Origin: Lunularia cruciata
Taxonomy: Eukaryota > Streptophyta > Marchantiopsida > Lunulariales > Lunulariaceae
Length of the DNA: 64,000 nt
NCBI GenBank assembly: GCA_948567375.1
Contig: OX419761.1
Span: 22,880,501-22,944,500 of the forward strand
Direction of reading: 5' to 3'
Shown here: in pieces, positions 11,742 through 22,079 of the stretch
Position numbering within the stretch: position 1 is the stretch's first letter
How the letters are laid out: every line of letters starts with the position of its first letter
Notes under the pieces: model-generated
Seen by the model: the letters and a program-made list of their open reading frames with translations, nothing else
The model's database searches: none
What the model was told of the DNA's origin: nothing
Program-made: the position numbers and the translations under genes

Positions 11742-12598
11742 CAAGAGAAAGGCAGGTAGCTGAATATGAAATCTTGAAGCAGCAGTTTGCTGATTCAAGA
11801 GTAGAGCTTATCCATGTTATGGCGCGAATAGCATCGAAGGATCAAGAGCTCGATAGAGTGATGGAGAGTATGGAGGAGAAGAAGCAACTCTGGCAACGAG
11901 AGTTGGCTGCAAGATATAGAGAAGAAGAGAGATTAAGAAAGTTACTTCGTAATCATGAAGAGAAGGTTGAACAGAAGGAGAAAGAGAAGGAAGCGGTGAA
12001 AGCCAAGTTCAAGGAAGAGTTGGCCATGTACAGAGAGGAATGGCTTGCGGATCGGGAACAAGAAAGGAAGACAAGATTGGAGCCATTGAAGGAGATAGTC
12101 CTCAGGGTGAATGCGATGTTAAGTACAGAAACCAGTGTTTGAATTGAAGAAGCGCGTCTGCACGAGTTGAAGTTGTTGGTGCAGGAGACGAGGCGAAGAC
12201 AAGCAAAGGACACTGAGATGAATGCCTTGTTAATAAAATTAAGAACTCGTGTAGATAGGAAGGTTTTGGATGTAGAGGATAATATTTCCATTAGATTAGA
12301 CTTAGTGAAAGTAGAGCTAGAAAAACTTCGGAAAGATGTTAAAGCAAAACCCGAAGTAGATAACATAGGAGTCTAAATGTCTTTGGAGTTACCATCAGAA
12401 ACATTAGAGAAGAGTGGGTCAGGAGATAAGGAGTTAGATAGATTACCCACTAGTGAAATTTCAGATCAAGAAAGAGAATTGATGGATCTTGTAGAAGAAG
12501 TAGAAGATCGGAAACCCAAGGATAGAGTAGTAGGAAGTAAGATTACTTCGGGTTTGGGTTTGAAAGCCGAGGATGATGTAGACATTGGATTGGATTAG
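11742..12598 (+). pseudogene. LTR-encoded ORF2 coiled coil, 3' LTR copy (N-terminus deleted)
   Basis: The N-terminal third is removed by the 407-bp deletion. The remaining frame is continuous in phase from about 11774 to the natural stop at 12596-12598, with stops at 12140-12142 (TGA versus CAA in the 5' LTR) and 12374-12376 (TAA versus CAA). The TGA/CAA pair is what deamination of an ancestral CGA would give on opposite strands. The C-terminal end (LGLKAEDDVDIGLD) shows where the 5' copy frameshifted. Confidence 0.6.
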
Positions 12599-13391
12599 TA
12601 ACCAATTTGAGATTTGAAGGGGCAGATATGAAGAGGTGCATTGTCATTTTGGATCTGCAGGTTAGAACAGTTGTTGTAGAAACGGTATAGTTGTTAGAAC
12701 TATCGATTTGTTCACTACTTAAGAGTGGCATTCGCAGTCAGATGTTGTTCAGTGCTCATAATTTTTGAGAATAGATAAAGCAAAGTGTTGTGAAGCAGTG
12801 CTTGTCGCTTGAGCTTGATTCCGAGTATCAACTTTGTAATTGTGTTTGTGAGTGTTTGGAGAAATTCAAAGTGCAAGTCAGTGTGCTTGTTGGATGTTGG
12901 ATTCCACAGCCTTGATCTTCATTCTGTGTGTTTGATCCTGAGTGAAGTGCAATCGAAGCAATGCCTTGACAGATCTGAGAGGAATTGTAGTGTTGGTAGT
13001 ATTCTGCATTTGTGAGTGTAGTGCAAAGTTGATGTGAAGCAATTTTGGTTGAGGAAGTTGTGCCTTCAGTGGAGGGGTAGAACACAATTTTGAGGCGAAG
13101 TTGTTTTGCAGTGAAGTGCCGTTTTCGGGAGAGCCTGAATCATCACAATCAAGATTGTTTGGAAAGAATTTAAGGATTTGTGATTAAGGAGTGTGAATTT
13201 GTGACAAGATTGCGAGTCAATGCTTGTTACTCTCTTTTGGGTGTGATTTCTACCTGAGAGATTAAAGACGCAACCAAGAAGAACTAAATTGTTACTTTGC
13301 TTTGTATTTGGACATTTTTGACTCGTATCTCTGCGGAAACAAACTTTACTTACCCGATTACCGCAAAAGTGATATTTGCCAGGTGGTCACA

Positions 13392-15113
13392 ACCATATAT
13401 ATGCTTCTATAGTTGGGGAATGCCTAAATTTTTGCTCATAAGCTTCAACATGGAGTTGTGGGGTCCATTTGTCAAAAAGTAAAAAAACTAAAGGACAAAT
13501 GTGCAAGAGATTGGGGTCCCAAGAGAAAAGTCATGAGTTTTTTGATCATCGAGGCAGTTTGGGAAGGCCATTGGAAAAGGAGAGACTATGATTGGAAAAG
13601 AGAGAGGACAAGCTACAATCTAAAAATAGAAATTACACAATTTGAGCTGAGTGTGAGAGGAATATGATCAATTGAGTCAAGGGGGTTAACATTCATACCA
13701 AGGAGCACAAAGTAGGCCATGGAGAGAGCTTCCTGCAACATTTTCACTATTTGTCAATAGGATTGGAGAGAAGACAAAGTGTTCACAGTATTGAGTGCAA
13801 GAAATTTCAGTTTTGGGTTAATCTAAAATCAGATCTAATTGATTGAAGTTGAAGCTCTTGAGGTGTAAGGTGTTGGAGAAGAGCTAATGACCAGATTTGG
13901 AGTTTTGGTCACTCCCCAAGTCGTGGTTTGAATTTCCTTATGAAAATTTCCAAAGTTGTTAGTGAATAGATTTTGCACCTCTATGTGAAGGTTTATGTGA
14001 ATTCTTCAAATAGAGAAATCAGGATCTTGGATCAAGTATACCTTGGTCTATAGAACTCACAAGTTAGCCTAGCTCAGGAATTGATCCACATCTAGGGACT
14101 GGGGTTGGATTAGGCTACCAAAATTTGCAGAAGTTTAGACAAGAGCACAACCAGATATTATGGAAATTTTGGTTGGTTCTAGATTTGTGAAGAGTGATAT
14201 CTAATGCAAAACATTCTGTTGAGAATACTATCATAAGCTCGGTAGAGCAATTTTATCTTTCATCTTGATTGGATATCAATTCTCTTATCTTGTGACTATG
14301 ATTGAGGGTTTCAGGTTGCCAGAGTGTTTTTGAGGATCAAGTGTATTTCTGAATCAGAAATATGGGGAAAATTTACCAAGAACCAAGAGCAAACCCTAAA
14401 AAGGAGATTTTGAAATTAGGGTGAAAGTTGCAAAAACTTGGCTAACTTTGGGAGCTTGTCAAGCAAGTTGTAGTGATTTGATTGAAGTGTATTTTATATC
14501 GTTGGAAAGCTGATCTCATAGGCTCTCCATTAAATCCTAGAAGACTTGAATCTAAGCTATACAAAAATAGTTATTTTCATATGAGATGCGCAGATTTTTC
14601 CCTATCAAAAAGACATAGGAAATCCCCACATGGAGTAGAAATTTGTTGAGATCTGAAGTACAGATGGGAGGAGGCTTGGAGTACATGTTGAAATGAGCTT
14701 GATGATAGAGAAAGAAGGCTCTGAATCTCTTTTTTGACAAAAAGTACAGAGAGTTGTTGTCGTATTCTTGTGATTGAATCCTCTCTGTGCTTGTATACCT
14801 GTTTGTACGCCCAGTTGGCTTGGATTGGTGTGCAAGCATTGTGCTTAGACTATTTCCTTCTAGGAGTGTTGTGTATTTCTCCTTGGTAATGTTGGAAGTG
14901 ATGACTAGCATAATAGGAGTGCATGTTGTGATGATAGGTTAGGTTGCCCAGTACTACCCTTCCCAATCGCAAGAATATTAGTTACAAGAGAGGAGGGTTC
15001 CGGCAATAGGGTAACACGCATGTTCAATCAAGTCATTATGAGTTTACCTCTAGCCTTTGATCTATAGTATCCATAGCTAGGCACCATGTGTGTTCCTAAA
15101 GAGAGAAAAGTAT
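13392..15113. other. No gene recognised
   Basis: This is flanking DNA between family A's 3' LTR and the next LTR fragment. It has no coding frame I can support and no recognisable LTR boundary. It may be untranslated leader or old repeat DNA. Confidence 0.4.
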
Positions 15114-15280
15114 GACAATGTTGTTGATCTGCTAGCCAATCTTCTCTATACATTGCCAGTTCAACTTCAAATTCGGCTTTCACCGTTTCCTTCTCCTTCT
15201 CTTTTTGCACAATCTTCTCCTCTAGATTAAAAAGTAACTCGTACAATCTCTCTTCTTCTTGATATCTCATTGTCAACTCT
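15030..15280 (-). pseudogene. LTR-encoded coiled-coil fragment, minus strand
   Basis: The frame contains RYQEEERLYELL and VELAMYREDWLAD, matching the family A coiled-coil ORF2. After LADQQ (about 15114) it runs into unrelated sequence, marking the break of the LTR fragment. Confidence 0.5.
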
Positions 15281-17551
15281 CTCTGCTAGAGCTACTTCTT
15301 CTCTTCCACATTCTCCATCACTCTACAAGCTCTTGATCCTTCTCTGCTACTCTTGCCATAGCATGAATAATTTCTAATTGTGAATTAGCAAATTGCTATT
15401 TCAAGATTTCATACTCTGCTATCTATCTCTCCCTTGCTATGACATCTTGCTCTATTACTCACTCTATACTTCCCACTTCTCTCTTCAAGTTTTCAATTAC
15501 TTGATTCTATACTATTGCATCTACTCGTAGTACTTCCCTCTCCTTCTCACCTCGGATTATATTCTTCTTCAACTCTGAGTTCTTTTCCTCTAATTTCACT
15601 AACACCTTCAACATAATCTTCACCTTTGGACACTTTGACTGCATCTCCTTCTTATTTTAATCCAACTTTGTTAACAATGGGCACACAACCTCCCGCAAAT
15701 ACTCTACTCCTTCATTTTGCTTTTCATCGGCTTGCAGACTTTCCTCCTTCTTTGCTTCTTCTTCACTTCTTCTCAGTCACAATTGCCTTATGGGGATGGA
15801 TTCTTCACTCCCCAATCTTCCACTCCCTACTTCTCATCTCCTACTTGGTCTCGCTTCATACTTCACCTTCCTTTTGGAATAGACTCCTCTCTGAATGGTC
15901 ACCCTCTTCTCCTCCGTGGGAACTTCATCTTCTTGTCTTGAGTTACATTCTTCCTCCATTTTCATCTTTCCTTCTTCCTCCTCTAGTATTGATTGCATCT
16001 CTATGCAATCTTCACTCTCATTTTGGTTCACCACTCTACAATGTGAATTTAGGTTCATCTTCCTTCTCCGAGTCTTCTGACTTGTCTTCTGCTTCCCTTC
16101 TGATTCTTTGCCCGATGATGCAATTACCACCAAGTGTTTCCTTGGTTTTACCTTTTGGGTCTTCCAAGGTCTCATCACTGCAACTTCTTCTTCTTCTTCT
16201 TGTCAACTCCTCTTCTTTGACATTGAGTGCTCACCTTCATCTACACACTCTGCTCCCGTTTGCACATAGTACTCATCATTGCTCCTTATTTGCAAGATAT
16301 ATCGTTGTTCCTCCGCATCAACATCTCTTCTCAAATTGAGATGGAAGTGCAACACCATCTTGTGTCTCTCCGCCGCATTCAGCAAATTTAGTCCCAAGTG
16401 GCACAATGTAATGTGGAAGCAACTTGTCCCGCAAGTTCCACACCATTTGTCTTTCATGCTGATGAAAGCACTTTGCCCAATTGATTGGCTCCTCTACAAA
16501 CATCTTGTGAAAGAACACCGCTTGATGTTTCATCACATAAGTGGTTTGCTCCGGCTTCAAGATAGCCATCATTGCCACTATGATGCCTCTCCTCACCGAG
16601 TTCTTATAACTCTCAACTTTGTGACCATTCTTCATGCGCTTTGAAGAGAAGGCATCTCTCACTTCTTGGGTTTCTTCCATCACCTCTCCTTTCCCCAAGA
16701 ACGTGGCTCCGTGCTCCTCACCTACCTCTTTCTTGAGTACTAACCTCCAATCCAACTCTGTCCAACAAGCCAGATTTCCTCTCTTCCCTTCTTCCTTGGG
16801 TCCATCAAGACATCTACTCTCGATGATCTTAGTCATGAAACCTTGAAAGCTAATGTTCCAATTCCATGCCAAGAATGTGATCCAAAGCCTGCTAAAGACT
16901 TTAATTCTAGCAATCACATCTAATCTCCAAATTGTATGATTTCTCACTGCAAATTCCAAGTCCTTCTTCACACCTCCCATCTTACTCTCTTCCACTCTAG
17001 GTTGGTGGCTACTCTTTTGACTGATTCCTAGACTAACTTTCCTGACTTCCTCTCGACACAACAATGCATCTTCTACTATACTTCCCTTCCCATGATCTCC
17101 CGCAAGACAACTTCTTAATGGCAATGGAAAATTACTTGTCATTGCTTTGTCTCTAGCCCAAATCTTATAGTAGCATGCTTCCTTTGTCTTTCTTCACTTT
17201 GAGTTTCTACCAAGAAATCACACCTCTTTCATGCTCCTATCACTATCAATTTCCTCCCGCTCATAGGCCAGCAATTTTTTGTGTACCTTCTTGAATATCC
17301 AACCCCAAAGGAAAGTTGTTACACTGTCCTTGCCTTGGAGTGAGCACTCCCAAAACAAAGTCTCCTTACTTCAGGTTGCAGGATGACAGGGCAAATCCAA
17401 GTACTTTGTCTTTTGACGCAAAGTCACTTTACCTTGGGTTACATCCCGAAGACACCATTCTTTGCCTTTTGATGTCATACCGGTGCAATACAACTTCATA
17501 TGTACACTTCTTCTTCAAAAATGAGAAAAAAACAAAAATGTGGGTACCACA
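15114..17551 (-). repeat. Family A-type LTR fragment, minus strand
   Basis: Read on the minus strand it begins TGTGGTACCCACATTTTTG, matching the start of the family A LTR. It continues through ORF1 and part of the coiled coil, then homology breaks off near 15114. It is well diverged from the two LTRs of the complete element. It abuts a gag-like frame at its LTR start with no polypurine tract, so it looks inserted into, or fused with, another element. Confidence 0.75.
15800..17142 (-). pseudogene. LTR-encoded ORF1, diverged minus-strand copy
   Basis: A 274-codon frame (17142-16318) is open and aligns with ORF1 of family A through FLAWNWNISF, WTELDWR, the ETQEVRDAFSS block and LRDKLLPHYIVP. 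A frameshift then moves homology to 16457-16203 (VDAEEQRYILQIRS), and another to 16178-15834 (acidic, KKRS-type basic patch before it). Length differences in the N-terminal region keep the phase despite considerable divergence, which supports past coding function. Confidence 0.55.
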
Positions 17552-18212
17552 TCACACCATCTCTTGTAGCGATACCTCCACTTGTAGTAGCACTATCTTG
17601 AGGTAGTGCACCTCCACTAGCTCCACCAATGCTACTTGAGCTAAAACTCATGGGTACAACTAATCTACCCGTATAAACTAAGCATGAAGTAATAGAGACA
17701 TAGTTTGGAGACCAATATTGTCTCCATAGCTCAATCTTCTCCAAGTGAGCTCTCTTGAACTCATGGTAGTCATCCATTGATAGACCTTCCAAGTGCTAAA
17801 ACAAGCCCTTCCATGCCATGAAGGGTGTGAAAAAAGTCGAGTTCCGCATCTATTATAGATCATACCAACTTTCAAACTCTTGGATGAAGTCATCCAACTT
17901 GATGGTACCCATTGTACCAAAGTAATGCCTAGGGCCTTTGGAGGCCCCATAAATCTTGTCCATGTTCCACAACAACGGTGCGGACACACCAAGTGCACTC
18001 TCAACTAAATCAGCTCTTGTGTCAAACTCCAACTCAGAGTCAATCTTCTTTCTCACTAGGGCTTGAGATATAGGCTGATACAAAGTGCCACTTTGAGTGA
18101 ACCCACTACGTATTGCAATGCTATCTCCTCCGGACTCCCTAAAGAACTCAATCATGGCAAAGTAACCAAGAACTACAACTTGCGATTGTAACCTTTGTGA
18201 GTACCCCACCAA
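17552..18212 (-). pseudogene. Gag-like remnant of a different retroelement
   Basis: Two overlapping minus-strand frames (18212-17853, then 17792-17552 in another phase) read as one protein with a frameshift near 17850. They contain KLDDFIQEFESWYDL, then FMAWKGLF and MDDYHEFKRAHLEKIELW. This pattern resembles plant LTR-retrotransposon Gag, but is unlike the gag of families A, B or C here. No protease or polymerase follows: the frame runs straight into the LTR at 17551. Family assignment is tentative. Confidence 0.4.
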
Positions 18213-20142
18213 GTGCCAACAACTCTTCTCTATTGTAATCAGTTTGTTACAAAATGCAAATTACACTCAATCAGATCAGTACTTGATTTGCCAACAATTG
18301 GGCACTGATTACAATCAAGCCACACCCACTCTAGCTAAGAGACTTCAAGTGATGCTCATCGGCTTTCTGTCCACTCTAGCAAGGAACTCAAAGACTCAAC
18401 AATAGAGAAGTGAGCTCTTTGGAGCTGCTTCCTAAAGTATACTCTTGATTTTGACCTAGGTCCTGCTGATGGCACACTTGATAGTGTGAATGGTGCAAGG
18501 TGATGTGAGCCCCATGATGTAGTCTATACCCAAAATAGAAAATCTGATTGATGGTAAGTAGTCTATGCCTAACTGCCAAAATATGTCTAACTACTATGAC
18601 TGCTACTCTAGTGTCCAAGTAATCTGGATGCAAAGTTACAAATGGTGTGACAAATGATACCTCACCCATGTGATTTTGAACTTCCTACAAGAAGATCCTT
18701 AAGATTCCCTCCAATCAAACTTGTTTGACTAGATAGGACAAGGACCAACATGTCACCCATCCATATACCTAATCTAGGGGTGAAACTTGCTTACATGTCA
18801 CCAATCAATGTATTTGATCCAAGGGTGGAGCTTCCTTTGAAGGGTTTCTCTTTGCTATATAATAAAAGCAAGGTGCTTCTTTGGGGCATCGGAGTATTGA
18901 GTATTGAAGCTTTGTGTTTTTCTCTTGTGTTTCTCTCTTTTGTTTCTCTTGGGGGTTCTCTTGTCTTTGAAATATTACAATAGTATTAGAATAGGTGTTT
19001 TAATCCACAAGAATGGATCACCCCTCTTAGAGGTACACATGCTACTAAGATGAGTAATTTTGAGGAGAGAAAACATAGTGCAATTGATAGATTGGGGTGT
19101 TTTAGAGAGAGTATGGGATGGAGGTGTCTGGAAGACAATTTCTTGCACCTTGCTTTTTATTCTTGAATCCATTCCACATCAAGATTATGTACATCTAATA
19201 TGAGCAAGTGAGACTATATCTCATTTATCATTTTGGAGCAAGTTTATGGAGATAATGATGAATTCACCAAACTTGATGATTCTACCTATGGTCATATACA
19301 AAAGAAAGTGGGATTTGGCAATCTATATTTTGTTATGATGCAATGGATCTAAACATACCAAATTTTCTCCCTTTCAACATGCAAGTAGAAATTTATTATG
19401 TGGTTAGAAAAAAAGTGATTTTTAGGGATTTTGTAGTCTACAATTTTGGTGAGGAATATTATCAACAAGTGATAGCCTCTTAGATGAAGTGATAGCAACA
19501 AGTGATAGCCTCTTAAGCAAATAAGAAGTGCATTGTTGAAACCAAATTGAACCCAAAAGGAGAAGAAATAGGAGAAGCATGTGTTTTGATCTGACCCAAG
19601 GAAGTAGACTTTGTGTTTGAGGAAGAAGAACTTAGATTGGACTTGAAGGAAAGTAGAGCCAAAGTAGGGTTACCTTGTATTGGAATGAAAGTTGGAGATC
19701 AGGATTATTGTGGGGCTTGTATCTTGGTGATCACATGTTCAAATTGTGCATGCTATATGTAATTGGAAGCATCTTTTTTAGAACTTTCTATTGCCACCAA
19801 AATCGTAGAGTTTGGAGGTTTGTACCAAAATTTATAAGTATTTGAAGTTTCTAGAGTAGATGTAAAGTGACTTTGGGTATAGGCTCCTTCAGGTATAGAA
19901 AATTTGGGTGTAGAAGTTACTTCACCTCAGGATGAAGGTGACTTAATTTGAGGTACTCAAACATCAGATGTAGGTGTCTTGAGGTGAATTCCCTAAGGGA
20001 TATGAAGAAGTTAGAATAGGAAAGAAGACAGAGTTAGGATTACCCACAATTTCAATTTCAGTTCAGATTGAAGATAAGATAGAAATAGAAGAAGAAATAA
20101 CAATAGTAGATAAAGCCAAAGTGCTTAGTATGCAAAGGAGAA
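18213..20142. other. Degenerate non-coding stretch with LTR-like promoter
   Basis: No supported gene. A TATA-like TATAATAAAAG near 18858 followed by a T/C-rich run ending about 18980 looks like the end of a plus-strand LTR, but its start was not found. An 11-bp inverted repeat TTGTAATCAGT / ACTGATTACAA sits at 18233-18243 and 18304-18314. Acidic coding-like scraps at 19.5-20.1 kb may derive from the LTR ORF region. Confidence 0.3.
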
Positions 20143-20391
20143 GAAGGTGCTAAAGGTTGAGTATGAAGAAAAATTGCAAATGTATTATGATGAGTTGAAT
20201 GTGGAGAGAACTCATGGGTGTACATCAGAATATGTAGGAGAAATAGGTGGGAGGATGGAAGTGATGCTTAGTATTGAGTCGGAAGTAAAGTTGGAGGAAG
20301 CTAGACTACATGAGTTGAAGTTGCTTGTGCAAGAGACGAGGAAGAGGAAAACAAACGATGTAGATATGAATAAGTTATTGATTTGCTTACA

Positions 20392-20428
<37 letters not shown>

Positions 20429-21452
20429 AGATATGAAGATGTTGGAGATAGGAGATAATGTTTGCCTTAGATTAGATTTATAGATATTTTGGAGTAATGT
20501 AAACGTAGGAACCCAAGGTGAAGTAAATGAAGTAGGAGTGCAAATGTCTTTGAGTCAAATATCTAAAGTGTCTAAAGAAGTTAGAGAAGAGGAAGCAATT
20601 GAAGGGAACTCAATATAGAAGCAAAAGTAGAAGTAGACATCAAATCAGATTAGTAATAGTTTTGAGAGATGAAGAGGCAGATATGAAGAGGTGGAATGTC
20701 ATTTTGGATTTGCAGGTTGGTAAAGTAGTAGTTGAAATGGTATGTAGTTAGATAACTTTTGGAGTATTTTGCCTATTTAAAGAGTGCATTTGCAATGTTA
20801 TGTTGTTGAGTATTCATATTTTTGAAGTTGAGTAAAGTGAAGTTTTGTAACTCAATGCTCATTATTTTAGAGTAATTCCAAGTATCAATCTTGTGTGTGT
20901 ATGTTTGCAAGTGTTTGGAGAAGTTCAAAGTGCAACTTTGAATGTGTTAGATGTTGATTTCTATAGCTTTGATTTCCATTTTTTGTGTTTGATCTTAAGT
21001 GGGTAGCAATCAAAGCAATGTCTTGACAAATCTATGAGGAATCATAGTGTTTGTAGTATTCTACATTGGTGAGCACGTCGTTGGATTGATGCAAAGCAAT
21101 TTTAATTGAGGAAGTTGTGCTTTCAATGGAGGAGTGGAACACAATTCTGAGGCAAAGTTGTTTTGTGGTGAAGTAGCCTTCTTCAAGAAGAATTGAATCA
21201 TCACAATGAAGATTCATTTGGAAAGATTTGAAGACTTGTGATTATGGGTGTTGTTAATTTATGATAAGACTATGATTTCATGCTTGTTACTCTCTTCGGG
21301 TGTGGTTTCTACCCAAGAGATTAAAGAAGCAATCAAGAAGAACCGATTGGGGACTTTCTAATTCTTATTTGAACACTTTTGACTAGTATCTTTATGGGAA
21401 CAAAATGTTACTTGCTGATTGCCGCAAAATTGATACTTGTTAGGTTGTCATA
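20143..21452 (+). repeat. Family A-type LTR fragment, 3' part
   Basis: This plus-strand fragment starts inside the coiled-coil region (ARLHELKLLVQETRKR matches family A ORF2) and runs to TTAGGTTGTCATA, matching the LTR end. No primer site is visible after it. A (GA)n tract of about 36 bases (20392-20427) has expanded inside the former coding frame. Confidence 0.65.
20392..20427 (+). repeat. (GA)n microsatellite within coiled-coil ORF
   Basis: The near-perfect GA repeat, read in frame, would encode alternating Arg and Glu. It is absent from the other LTR copies. Confidence 0.85.
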
Positions 21453-22079
21453 GATCACATTTCAGATTGTGATCAGATCTTATCATCGCTTGAAGAGGTT
21501 CATTTGACATTATTGGGTGCTAAATCTAAGTTAGGGCTGAAGAGGTTGTGGTATCCATATTTTTTGGTTTTGGATGGTTTTCATAAAGTTTTGAAGAATA
21601 CGTTGGTAAAGCCAAAGGAGAGCTAAAGAGGAAGGAAAATATGAAGAATCATGTGTTGGGGCTAAACCCAAAGTTGGCCTTGGACCAAGTCCAAAGGACC
21701 TGGGATGGACAAAAGAGAAAGATGAAGAAGAGGACTTTGTATCAAGTAGTGCAGCCTGATCCAAAGAACTTGTAACAAACTTCTTTGGGGTTTGTCAATC
21801 AAGAAAGTACGCAGGAAGAAAGTGACGACCTCGGGATCAAGAAGTTCTTGACAGTGACAAGAAACAACCTCACAAAATTGGTGAGTGGCATGCAGAAGCA
21901 ACTAAAGAATGACCAATCAGCAAAGGACTATAAAATCCAGATTTTTTTGAGGAAGCATCACAATGTCCAGATGCTACCCTTTCTTTATTTAGAGTTGACC
22001 TGAAGTAATGCAAATTGCAAATTAGCAAGAAGACAAGTGGGTTAGGATCTCGAGAACAATCTTTCACAAGAAGAGAGTG
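21453..22079. other. No gene recognised between two LTR fragments
   Basis: The 627 bases lie between the LTR end at 21452 and the next ORF1-bearing fragment. No primer site, polypurine tract or domain is recognised. A 72-codon frame at 21785-22003 is basic/polar and unidentified. It may be a remnant of an internal region after a large deletion. Confidence 0.3.

Larger units (their letters stand above)
380..13391 (+). mobile_element. Family A Ty3/gypsy retrotransposon with ORF-bearing giant LTRs
   Basis: The two LTRs (380-3875, left end lost; 10017-13391) flank a tRNA-Asp-type primer site, one long gag-pol frame (about 3963-9915) and a polypurine tract. Domain order is gag with three zinc knuckles, protease, reverse transcriptase, RNase H, integrase, which is Ty3/gypsy order; no chromodomain is seen after integrase. 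The reverse transcriptase box FIDDF recalls the non-chromovirus Tat/Athila side of the superfamily (inference). The frame has at least ten in-frame stops and one frameshift, so it is defective. The left end and target-site duplication are hidden by the family C LTR at 1-379. Confidence 0.88.
10017..13391 (+). repeat. 3' LTR of family A (3,375 bp)
   Basis: It starts TGAGGTGCCCAC after the polypurine tract and ends GTGGTCACA, with TG/CA termini. It aligns with 380-3875 from position 10229 on. At 3.4 kb it is long for a plant LTR, and over half of it is coding-like. A 407-bp stretch present in the 5' LTR is replaced by 13 bases at 11729-11741. Confidence 0.9.

Noticed and set aside
13392-15113. 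Search for tRNA genes, rRNA or CRISPR-like arrays here and in other gene-free stretches
   Set aside because: No cloverleaf-like sequence, rRNA motif or regularly spaced repeat was found by eye.
16279-16644. Plus-strand 121-codon frame
   Set aside because: Antisense of the minus-strand LTR ORF1 copy, which has clear homologues.
18233-18314. 11-bp inverted repeat as possible MITE ends or an operator
   Set aside because: No target duplication around it and only 60 bp between the arms; no other copy in the window.
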